The translations under genes and the position numbers were made by a program. A stretch of DNA of 64,000 nucleotides from Hansfordia pulvinata (taxonomy: Eukaryota; Ascomycota; Sordariomycetes; Xylariales), in the NCBI GenBank assembly GCA_006538405.1, contig BJKQ01000021.1, positions 186,001 to 250,000 of the forward strand, given 5' to 3'. Below, in pieces: positions 48,426-59,842 of the stretch; the stretch's first letter is position 1; each line of letters starts with the position of its first letter. The notes under the pieces are model-generated. The model was not told the origin of the DNA and made no database searches. It was given only the letters and a program-made list of their open reading frames with translations.

Positions 48426-51400
48426 TGGGGGATGAGGGGCTCTCCCTAGCTTATGGGGTTCCCATTCCTGGTCACGGGAGGCCGGCTGTCTTTGTCGTTT
48501 CGTTTCCTACTATAGACTCATCGTGCCGAGACGCCCAATAGACCGATAGATGGCTCCTGTGGCCGACCCAATCAATATTATGCACGAGGCCTTGTCACGA
48601 GAGGCCACGAGAGGACGAAGAGCTGTTTCAACAGAACCCAGAGCCAGTGACTGCCAGGGATTTTGGCAAGCTCCGGTAGGTAAGCAGTGCAAATGCTGTC
48701 CTCTAGATATTTGAAAGCAGCCAAAAGATGAGCAGTACTTAATGGAGCTTCATAGTGCCAAGAAGCAGTCCAGACTTCCGAAGCTATGCCCGCGCACAAT
48801 ACCGTTACTGCCCTACAGAATATTGCGTGGCACCAATAATCAAACAAGAGAATTATGCTTCCTTGTCGAAAGCGCTCGTTATAGGTAACGAGGCACACAA
48901 CTACGGCTTCTTTGGCCACCCGAAGACCAGTCGGCAACCTCACATCCACGGAGCCCCTCCATTTCAGGTGCCCAGTGGAAGAGTGCTCCAATCGAGGTGG
49001 ACGTGGTCACCCCTCATTCCGAATACGATCCGTCAGCCTGCAAGCTTTAGGTAGCCCAGTGAGTATCGTGTATCGGTTGTTTGAAACATCGGCTGCGCGA
49101 CATTCACCCTGTCACTCATGTGCGGCACAAGAGCACACGCCCTCAGTTCGGGTCGTCGGCGCATCGACGCCGCTCGGGCCGGTGCCTTGTGGCATGAAAG
49201 CCGCAACAGCGGGTAAAGTGACACTGGAATTGCCACATGCGGTCAATGGCGAACTCAATTTCTCCATTCTCGAATCACCTGACGAAGAAGCAATCTCAGT
49301 TTCGACGCTCACCACGGTTGCCAGATCCGCCGTCATACCATGCGCAGCTTGGGTGGTGAGTCAATGCCTTTCCCCCACTCGGCACCTTGACTGGGCTCGG
49401 AGAATCACCTGCCAAGTTGGGGCAAGGGCACTGTCGGGGACCTCGCGGAAGAGTTCTTCAGAAGCATATTAGCGATGGCGCCGAGTCGGTGAAAACCCAT
49501 GCAAGGTACCATCAGCCTCAAGTCCGAGATCACCTTGCGGCTCGGGCTTCACCGTTGCCGGGCATGCTCAAGGCTAGCGCTGATCTCCGAGTGCTTATGC
49601 TTAACTCAAGGTGAACGCCGTTCAATGAGCCGCGCGAGACTGCCTTCTCGAGCATATCAGCCGTTTCCTTGTGATTCGAGTGAGGCTGACCGTGTGAATT
49701 GACGCCTCACATCAGCGAGGTAGAGGCATAATAGATAGTCAACGGACTGAGTCTCGAACTTACTGGTGCTCCCATCCTTGAGACACCACTCATGATCTGC
49801 AAGATGAGAACAGATACGAGATTTCTAAAGAGTTGTGTTTGATGACCGGTTCAAGTCTCCTGATGCAGCCCCCAATGCACAACCGGCCAAATGAGCGACT
49901 TTTGGAATTGTTTACGCGATGTAGCCTGCCAGCTCAGAATGGAGACAGACAAATAACGGCGCATAGCCAATAGCACCGCCGAGGGACGATGAGAAGTGAG
50001 CAGTTTCTGGTGTCATTTCAGTGGCTGTTAGCCCAGATGTCAAGACGGCGTCAATCCCAGAGATTGCGACTGCAGTCAGAGCTGAATGACCCTTCTTTCG
50101 GACGTGGATGCTGAGAGCAGTTGGAAGACCCGAGACCTCCACAAACCGCTGCACACGGAAAGGGAGCTCTAAACACGCGGGTGCCTCTCTCGGGAACGGT
50201 GATGACCCGTGAATTCATTCCAGCTCTCTCACGCCCCCTCGATTCCAAATATGCTCACCGGTCTGCCTCTGGCAAAGCACTCGACGTTCTCAACGGAAAT
50301 GCGCCAAGTGACTTCCAGTCATAGCTCGGACCTCGCCAAACCCTCCGACTTTAGGAAGAGGCAGCGCCCCTGAGCATCTCGGCGTTGACCGACGACAAGC
50401 AGGTATCCGTCCACAGCCAGCGCCACGGCACACATGATTTGCGTTTCCAGCGAAAGCAGCCCTCTAGGCCCTGCCTGCATGCAACCCCAGAGGCGATGCG
50501 GCAAAATTCTCAGCCCAGTGAGGGGTCGACTCCCGCAATCGTGCTCGCATCGTAACGTGGCGTAAGGGGTGTCAGCCTCGGGCATTCTTTTCTGGCACGT
50601 CCTCCATCGCGCTGCCAGCCTCTTCAGGCCACGTGTGAAGCGACAAGCTGGCCCACCCGCACGACACATAGATTGAATGGCATCGCCGCGAACGGAAGCG
50701 CTATTACGTTGCCCGGACGCAGCCGCTTGGATCGAGCGAAAGCCCGACTGCCTCCTGGGACAGCGAAGGGGTGGCGAGGTCGATCATCGCCCGCGAAACC
50801 AGAGCGCCAGCGCCGTTGCGGCCGCGGCTGGCGGGAAGGGCTCGAGAGAGCCAGGCTGTCGCAGGCAGACCGCCCCTGAGCTAAAGGGTTGCGGTGACAA
50901 AGAGAAAAGAAGAAGACAGCCGAGGCCTGTGCGGTTCTAGAACTGCGGGTGGAGGCTACGGAGAGGTTTAAGCATGACTGGCTGCTGATGCTGCCGCCGC
51001 TGCTGTTGGGCCCAAACGCCGAGGCGGCGCAGCGCGCGGGCGGCGACCCCGCGAGGCCACCCCCGGACGGAAGGGTGTTTCCCCAGAAAGGGGCTCTGGA
51101 CGGGTACCTGGGCGGGCAGACTCTGGGGCCAGAGGAAACTTTCCCGAGATCCCGTCGGTGACTGGGACGAGAAGGTGATCGGACAAACAAGACCTCACGC
51201 GATCGAAAATTTCTCATTTTCGCCACCCAACCTTGCCGAACCCATCGTATCCATGCAGCTAGCAAACACGGATGTTTTGGAAGCGGCTGTAAACCCCGGC
51301 CGACTCAGCCACCCCCCCTTCCCCATCTCTGCTAACTAAGGGTATGTGGTGTGTTTATGAGCCTATCGTGGGGCCCAAGCGCGCGCAGGCTGCCTGCAGG

Positions 51401-54400
51401 GCAGGGCTATGAGGACTTTGACGTGCAGCTATCGAAGCGGAAGAGTAGCCGCTATGAGTAACTCATCGAGCGGGCTTGGGTGGTTGGCGGGGAGCAGACC
51501 CCAACCCCGTCCCGTCGTCTACCAGGGAGCAGATTTTTCGCATCGGACCCTAGTGGAGCGCCGATTAAGTTAGAGTCGGCGAGGCTTTTATTCTTACCCT
51601 GGAATCACATCACCGCCGCAGGCTTCATCGGCATTGAAACGCGGAATGGCATCTTTTACAGCCCCCAAGGGGGCGAGAGTACAGGAGGGCGGGAAGCAGC
51701 GTGGCCCGTTCCTAGCGCCGCCGCCAGGGAATGGGTTGGAGGCTGGAGTATCGTGGGCGAGGTTCTCCCAGAGATACCCTATCCGGACGTCTTGATGCAT
51801 GGCAGATGGACCCCCTTCTCCGGCAAAGGCCTTGCTGGGGAGAAAGGAGCCGAGCTCGAAATATCCCATGGGATTCTTCGGAGGCGTTGCTGCATATCCA
51901 TGGAGGCGTATCCTTTCGGCTTGAGCGAAGGCCAGGCTCTAGCCGGTCGTAGCTGGGCGACTTGAAGCGGACACTGGCTGGATCGTATGCCACCAGGTCG
52001 TTGGCGTGCCGAACGAAGCCCATCACATGCCACTGGGCACTGGCTATACGGAAAAGCTCTAAATAGATCAGAAGTTCCGTCTCGGCGGCTTGGCTGGCAG
52101 ATGGAGCCTGAAAATTGGTCCTCGACCGACGTCGGTGTGGACAGGCGGCAAGGGCACAGGGCTGCCTGTCCCTCCTCACGGCGGCAAGCTGGGGTCGGCC
52201 TTGGTTGTTTCGTAGAAAATGCTTTGATTGCTTGTCCTGGGGTGAGCCACACTGTATCGCACTTAGGAGACCTCCGGATGTGCAGGTCGAGTCTTACTCG
52301 GCGAGAGACCCTGTTGCTGGAGAGCGGCCCGATTCTTGTCTTGCCATCTACCTGAACCTAGTAGGCAGGCAACGGGGCAACGCATGATGGAGGCGGATAG
52401 CTCCATCACAGCCGCGACTGGTTGAATGAGGTCGGTACGAGGCAGCCAGATGTGGCTGTCGGTGGTGGCGGGGAGAGAGACTGAGTGGGTGCATGTCTGG
52501 CCGCTGAGTGGGTGAAGTTGTCGTGGGCCAGGTCGTGTTGAATTGTGATGTGAGGTAAGTGACCTCAAGTCAGATCAGGGTCCTCACTGATGGGAGCATG
52601 ACTCGGCCGCAAATGCCCTGCGGGAGAGCTGAAGACGTACCTTCAGTACGAGCACCCGCAGCGGCAGGCGCTTGGAGAAATCGAGGTACCTCAGGGAGAG
52701 CCCTGTCGACTGTCAGATCCCCACACGTCGGTCCGGCACAGCAGAGAAGATGCAAGAAACGTCAAATACACAGGTACTCGGGGATCTAGCAAGGTACCTA
52801 TGTACCCACTCAGCCCCGCCATCAAGCGTGAAACAGGCGCCCCCAAGAAGATTCTTCGCGGTTGTGGGGGGTGGCTCTGCCAATGGGGAACCGTGGCGGT
52901 ACAAGCGGGTGTTGGTCGCCGCAATGATGGCATCGACGCCTGCGCCCTGGCCACCGCCGCTGCACCCTCTTGTGGCCGCACGGCAGGATCTGCCCGAACT
53001 CGCTCTTCGGCTGTCGCCTCGTGGCATCATCGCAAATCAATGCCGCTGTTCCTGTAGGGTCTGTGTCTGGTACATGCCAGATTGTTGACGGGGATGGGGA
53101 CGGGGAGCGCGGACCGAGGAACTGCCTGCCGAACCAGGTAGGCGCTTGTCAATCTTTGACGTTCCCTCGACAACGGTTTTACGGGAAGTACAAGCAGCGG
53201 AATGCACAAGCATGTCGAGTCGCCGACAGGGCCAAGTGTGTGTGTGGACAGCGCTTAGGCGCCGCGCCAACCGCGCGAGCAGCCCCAGGTTTCCCCTCAA
53301 CTTGGCTCTCGGGCTTGTGCCCATCCGTCCTAGATCGGTCGCTGTAATACGAAACGAGGTAGCTGCGTTTTGTGCGTGTTACTGTTACGAGCACTCGTCG
53401 TATTCCAAGTGCCGAACCGAAGGATTCCTCTGCCGGGAACCCCGGATTGGAGATGGCCGGGGCAACTCGCCTCGTCGACTAACCAAGTACCTACCTACCT
53501 GCTGTGAGTCCGCACCTTTGGGCGAACAGGCTCGAGTGATTGTGAAGCGGTGGCTGAACCTTGCAAGCAGGTACCTGAACGTATGCGCAATGCTTCTATG
53601 GAAACCGAATGGCTAAGGCCTGATCAAATGGGGGAATTCTTGCCGCGGTGCCCCAGCTCGGTGAACACGGTCGTCAGCCGCCATGTCCCAGCGAGCGTGT
53701 TCTGCTCTGCTGCAGGTGGTCAGGCACCTACGCGACAGCAGACGGCACATCCAAGACCATGGCCCTATTCGTGGCATCCAGGTACCTCGGCTGTTTTCCA
53801 TACTACCAAGATAGCCAATGGTCAGCCAGGCATTTCCGGTTCAATAGGTAGCTACTGTAATACTAGCTCTAGTGTTTACAGTATTCCAAGCCAGGCAGAC
53901 CAGGCACATGAGGGCCCCGACGGGCTTCGACGCAGAAACGAAAACCGTCGACACGAAAAAAAGGGGCGGCCAGGCCGGGAAAAGGGAAAAAGAATTTTCA
54001 ACTCGTGACCTCAAAGTTTGCCACCTCCCCAGAAAAAGGACGCGCGAATTTCCACATAGCGGTCGTGAATGGCAGCCAACGTGGCCAGTGCGGCGCAGAC
54101 CAGGACCAAGAGACGTCATGTTTTGCCACGCGACTCTGGGGTTCGGTAGCCCGTCGGGGGCGTCCCTCAAATGACCTGCATGGGGCTACTCCGCCTTCCC
54201 AAAGCGTCCGCCCCCCGGCCTTGGGGGGGCTGGCCAGGAAAACTGCTGGTCAGGCGGGACATTCGCTCGGGAGATCACGTTGTACGATCGGTAAAGAGGC
54301 GCCGGCTATTTTTGACAAACGGCTTTGCGAGTTGAGACACGCGCGGGCAGCCATGTCGGCGATGCATGCAAACAGATATCTAGGTACCTATGTACCTGAT

Positions 54401-57365
54401 GGTGGACAAGCAGTCCGCCCCGCTGTACCCCGGGCGAGTTGTGCTTGTGGCTGGACAAATGCGGAGTAGAGAGTGTCTACAGGTACTTCTAGTATGTGGG
54501 GAGAAGCAGATTCTGAAGATCCATCTCCTGATGTAGGTGGTAGGTATGTATCGAATCAACTTGAGGTGGCTCCTATTTTTGGCAACATCCCTGAGCAGTA
54601 CTTTCAACTAGAGGTACTGCCGTTCTCCAAGACCTCTGCGAGTTTCCCCGCGCTGCGCTAGTCGGAGACGCCTCGGGGATCTATCGACATGCACCGTGTG
54701 CCAGATCTCCGCGTCTGAGGAAGTACCGGCTGGGAGACCCAGCTGGCCTCGGCACTCGACCCCCAGCACAACAGGCCACCAATGATGGAATTATTCCTGT
54801 TGGTAGCTACATACCGACAAGGTAGTCGGCGAGGTGGCGGCTCTCCACATGTTCTCTAGAGGCCTTCAGATCTGGCAACTTGTGGGGTAGCGACGACCAG
54901 AGGTCGGCGGTCTCCCAGTTACGGAGTACTCGTACCTAGACAGTTGGATCCAATGCCTCTGTACATATTGTACCTAATGTGCAGGTGTTGACTGCGGGAG
55001 GTGATACCGTACCATTGAGGTACCCGCAGAGTTCCATGGCCGACGGACCAGCCGACGCACATGCAGCCCTGGAATCGACCCAAGCACCAACTGAGGCGGT
55101 TGGCAATGGATCCATTGTCCTACAGTTCGTCAGTACCTGGTAGCGACCCGAAGCCCTCTGCAGCGCTAATGCAACCCCCCTCGCGGCTCTGGCGACGGCT
55201 GTACGCGTAGGGCGCTGCAGCCGAAGCTGGAGGTGTACGAGTACCGGCCCCAGCCCCCCAGTCCCAGCGCTTCAGCTGCCGTCTCTGCCGCGCACCGCCT
55301 GACCTCACCTCACCTCTTCGCGTCCTCCAGCTCTTCCGACCATCTCGGCCTCACCTGACGATACTCCGTACTGCACCATGGAAAAGACGGCATCGCCAGT
55401 GCAACATTAGGGCTGGCCCTGCGACATGCGCGTCTGTCCAGCACCTGCCGCATCATCGTCTACCCAATGTATCTTGGCGGCCGAATCGGCCGAATCCTCG
55501 CCCAGAGGAGCCTGCACCCACGGGTGCCGCGAAGATTCGAGCCGGATCCTTCCAGCCCCTTTCGCCCCAGTTCGGGCGTGGGAGCCGGAAGTAACGTCAA
55601 CCCTCGCCCCTTGCCTGACCTCGTCGCGCCTCGCCTCGCCTGGGCCTGTCTGCTCTGAGCTGTATTGATGGGTTGTGGCTGTCTGCCAAGTGCCGTCTGG
55701 TGGCTGACCAGGAGAGCAGCTTTCGACGCCTGGCGCTATTCAGAGCACCACCCAGCTTGCCGGCCGCACCTACGACAAGCAACGCCGCAGGTTCAGACCC
55801 CTTGAGTGGTGGCCAAACACGTCGACGCCAACCCCGCCTGCTGGTCGTGAGAAATCTCGGGTACCCGCTCTCGCCGCGCACCACTGTGTGCCTGCCCCAC
55901 GATGCGCTCCAGTCCCGGTCGCCCACTTGCGCACCCCCCCTGAGACTGTCTAGACCTCGTCATCCCCGGACGGACTGCCCGTCTGCCTGCCTGCCATCTA
56001 CAATCGCATCCGACTTCCCTTTTCAGCCACCGTGGCGAAGTCTGGTTTCTTCTCTTCGCGGCGGCCCAGTCTGATCTCATGGCCTCCGCCCAGTCTGGCC
56101 CGACCCCTTGCCCAGATCCAGACCCCTTGTCCCCCCGAATTTAAGCAGCGCCCTGTGAGTAACGTTGATCATCGGCCGCCTGCCCGACTCGACAGCACAC
56201 TGTGGGCTCCTCGCCAAGTCAACTATGTTTGTCCCTTGACATAACGTAAACTCACCCTTCCACGTCGCCGTGCGTCTGTCCATGCCCAATGACGAAAGGC
56301 TCGCTTCAAGTTGCGACCCTCTGGCGTCCGCTAGCTACCCAAGCTCGCTGCAATCTCCCATTCGTCGTTGCCATGATGCCCGGATGTGAGCACGTTGTGG
56401 CAAGAGGCCGGGGAGGCGTGAGTAGTGCAGAGCCAACAGGGCTTAAAGCACCCCGGTAAATCTCCCGCTTCTCTCCCTTGCCCTGTTGCTGCGGTACTTG
56501 GGCTTGCTGACTCTCGCGCGCCCTCCGTCTCCCCACACCCCGCTGGCGGGTGGTTCAGATGCCGTCCTCCCTGGTGTATGGCTTGCCGCTCGCCTCAAGC
56601 ACTACCACCATCACCGCCGCCGCCGCCGCCGTCGCCGCTGCTGCTGGGCTCGTGATTCCGGACCCCAAAATGCTGTCACGCTGGCGCAAGAAGGGGACTG
56701 CGGCTAGCCCCATCTATCCGCAAAACATGGGGGCCCTTCGGTAGCCCTCTGGATGCCCACTCCCGCCCAATGCTATTTCTGGCCGTCCTGGCACCCTGCC
56801 GCGTTACCCAGGGTTTTCTGGGCACCGCCTGATACTCTCCACGTAGATTCAAGTCCAATCTATATCCTGGGCCAGTCACTCCCTGTAACGAGGCCTGGCC
56901 AGGACCTCGTGCCCCCTTCCTTGACAGGACCCAGCCGTGCCGACCAACGGGCAACGGGGCCAAGAGGGACAGACAGCCAGCACATGAGTGCCATCAAACG
57001 TGCTTGGGCTCATAGACCTGCACGCGTGAAGCGCGCGACAGAATCGTAGTCAATGTGATGTCTGGCCTGTAGGAAAGAGTCCGGGAAAGAGGTCCGGCCC
57101 GGTGCCAGAGTCAGCACATAAAGAAGTGGCGCGGGTAGTTTCAGGAAAACCCGCACGCTCGATGCCTACCGATACCCTGCATACACCCCGGGGCGGAGAT
57201 CTGCGCTGGCACGGCTGGCGAGGTTGCAGTCGGCCCCGGACCCCAAAGCAGGGCTGGCTTTGCGTTACGTCGAGTGCATTGGGCAGAGCTGAAGGGCCGA
57301 AGCTGTCAAGGCACAAGCTGTCCTACCACCATCGGTCAAGATCGGCGCGGTCAGCACATTTGAAA

Positions 57366-57379
57366 GGGGGGGGGGGGGG
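57366..57379. repeat. poly-G14 tract
   Basis: A G homopolymer in the gene desert. Its surroundings are rich in GGGAGG-type runs (57365-57530), which could form G-quadruplexes. Confidence 0.9.
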
Positions 57380-58174
57380 CAGACAACAGCCGCAAGAATG
57401 CGGAGGGCGGGGAGAGGGCCGGGTTTCCATTGTCCTGCATCGCGGGAACGGGGTTTCTCCCCTCACCCCCCTCATCGCCTCCCTCCCCTGCCCCTCGTTT
57501 CCCCCGGATGGGGAGGGAGGGGGGAGAAGAGGTGGACTCGAACTAGCCAGCCAGCTGAAGGGCCGGTGCCGGCAGCTGTGACACTTTTTGTTCGGGCAAC
57601 ATGTACTCGTATTTGTGGCACGCTACTGGCTGGTGACCACTGCGTACGAGAAGTCGTAGTATATGGGGAAGGGAGCAGAAGCGGCAGTACCAGCCTCTCA
57701 TCCGCATGGTCCGTAGCCGGCCTCGCTTTGTTTGCCTGCTCGACTGCCTGTTTGGCTACTTGCTAGGTATGGCCCATATCGCGGGGCCACGGCTCGCGCG
57801 GTGTGGGGTTGGCCGACTAACACGTCTCCATCGAGATTTCTTGTCGGTCAACAATGACTTTGCCCCTGAAATCCCCAGATCCACCACCAGCTTTTTGCAC
57901 GCTTGCAACGCTCCAGTTTGCCACCCTGGCGCGCGCGTCATGGGTGTGCCACTCGTCGACCTCTCGAGACGGTCCCCGGCGGTGCGGTCCCTCTCGCGGC
58001 GCAGGCGAGCGAGCACGGTACCTGCGGCCTTCCCTCCCTCACGCCGACTATAGGCCCGGACTACATAACGAGCTGGCCCTCCGCATCGCAGGCAACAGCT
58101 TGGTCCTCGATGGCTACATCCGATCTCCAGCCCACAATAACCCGACTCCTTTCCAGGGCTGCTCCTCCTCCCCT

Positions 58175-58195
58175 CCCCCCCCCCCCCCCCCCCCC
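58175..58195 (+). repeat. poly-C21 tract before the 58.3-kb gene
   Basis: Twenty-one uninterrupted C on the coding strand, 75 bp before the ATG at 58271. The longest homopolymer in the window. Confidence 0.9.
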
Positions 58196-58270
58196 TCCAA
58201 CCCTCTTAAGCTCCTCTCCTCAGCCTGACTCCCGACCGCGGATGTCTCGTACGACCTCATTCGGTTCATC

Positions 58271-59842
58271 ATGGCGTCGCGTTTTCTTTTGAGCGCTCTG
58301 ACCTTGGTGTCATTGCTGGCAACCCTCGGCGTGGCTGGTCCCCTGCCGGATTTCAAGGTCTGCACCTGATAGAGAAGCGGCAGCAACAGCAAAACACGAC
58401 GGGCTGCGATTTCTTCCTCCACGACGACCAGCCCGCCTCGCGCGAAGCCATCTGGGGCGACAAGGGCCTAGGAGTAGGGAGGTTCCTCGACGACTGGTTG
58501 ACCAAGAACGGCCAGCAAGACTGGCTGCACCGGATGGATCAGCAGCTCTTCTCCGTGGGCGAGTCCAGCATCCGCTGCGTCACCATCGGCGGCACCGACT
58601 GCGATGGGCCGTCATCTGACGAGTGCCGTGAGTACCAGCCCGAGCCGCCTAGCGCGAATCCTTCATGACGACAAAGTCCGGCTCACTAACACGCGTGACC
58701 GCAGCCCTGTACGCCACCAAGAAGGTACCCCAGCTCTACTGGATCCTCAAGATGGCTCAGACGTACTACGGCCTGACCAACGCCATGTGGATCAACTTCA
58801 ACACGGAGGCCCTCAACAACACGTTGCAGCTGCCCGAACGTAAGTGGAATGCCATTGATGGGGACACAGATCCGGATTCCGAGAGAGCAGCGCTGACAGG
58901 TTTTCGGGGTTTGCAGTGGCTTCGGTGTACCAGTCCCAGCCCAACAACTGGCAGATAGGCAACTGGAACTACATGGCGGCCATCCAGCAGGCGCTCGTGC
59001 TGACGGCCGGTTTCGCGGCGCGCAACCCGGCCATCGGAGGCCCCGCGACCATCGGCGTGGGTGTCACGGGTGAGCTGAACACGTACGCGCCCAAGGCGGA
59101 GGACATCAGCGCCGACATTTCCAACGGGATGAGCGACGCGTTCCAGGGCGCCATGGGCGGGCTCAAGGCGATGCTGGGCTTGGCGATGGCGGGCAAGGAC
59201 TTGACGGGGCGGGGCAAGACGACGGCCGACCTGCCGAACCGGACGGGCAACTGGAAAAACGACATCACCAAGTTCTTCGACCAGGGGCGCTTCCTCATCT
59301 CGGACCAGCAGGCGGCGATCCAGCCCATCATCTCCGGGTGGGCCAAGTACTCGAAGCAGATCATGGCCGTCAAGGGCCTGATGGCGCAGGGCTACTTTGT
59401 CTTCATCGACTCGAGCATCGCGAGCGAGGCCGACTGCACGGGCGCCGGCGGCTCGGGGGCCGGGCACGCCGGGCGCCAGTGGATCAACGACGGCAAGGCG
59501 CAGAGCTGCGCCAGCCTGTGGAAGTTTGGCAAGTACACCAAGAAGATGCTGTGGGCCACCAACGGCGCCCAGGAGGACACGATGACCAAGGCCATGCAGG
59601 CGCCGAGCACCGGCGGCTTCAACCTCAAGGACGTCTACACCAACGCCGTCCAGTGCGCGCGCACCCACCCCGGCGGCAACGGCCAGATGGTCGCCAGCAA
59701 GAACCTGGTCCCCACCTACATCACCAGCGCCCCGCCGTGCTTCTACAACTTCCAGGTCGTCAAGGGCCACGCCATCAACCTGGCCTTTGCCCAGCACCTG
59801 ACTGTCGACATGTCCGACCCGATCAACACCAGCGGGCGGTAG
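58271..59842 (+). CDS. secreted protein of unknown function (frame broken once)
   Basis: The ATG has context CATCATGGC and is followed by a clear signal peptide (SALTLVSLLATLGVAG, about residues 4-23). The frame then stops at 58370 unless one base is added. Adding a C to the C4 run 58340-58343 joins the signal to a short propeptide ending in EKR and to a long mature part; the GG at 58356-58357 is an alternative site. Exons are 58271-58627, 58705-58839 and 58917-59842. Both introns are 77 bp, with GTGAGT/GTAAGT donors and GCAG acceptors. With the repair the product is 472 residues. The mature part has about nine Cys, a Gly/Ala-rich middle (NPAIGGPATIGVGVTGELN; DAFQGAMGGLKAMLGLAMAG) that could be hydrophobic helices, and a Cys-bearing C-terminal third. 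The EKR site suggests Kex2-type maturation. I do not recognise the family. Confidence 0.78.

Larger units (their letters stand above)
48426..58270. other. 9.8-kb gene desert
   Basis: The longest stretch without a recognised gene. Frames of up to about 210 codons occur on both strands (for example around 50.6-51.3 kb and 51.5-52.0 kb), but none shows motifs, intron signals joining them, or the codon bias of the real genes. It has TACGAGTA/TACTCGTA copies near 54925, 55235 and 57603 and a partial copy near 52647. TACCTA runs occur near 52790, 53485 and 54378. A G14 tract lies at 57366-57379 and a C21 tract at 58175-58195. The last few hundred bases should be the promoter of the next gene. Confidence 0.5.

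Noticed and set aside
49845..49870. GGTTCAAGTC string like a tRNA B box
   Set aside because: The flanking bases cannot form the T-arm stem and there is no A box upstream.
57530..57550. AGTTCGAGTCC on the minus strand like a tRNA T loop
   Set aside because: The stem arms are not complementary and no acceptor stem can be drawn.
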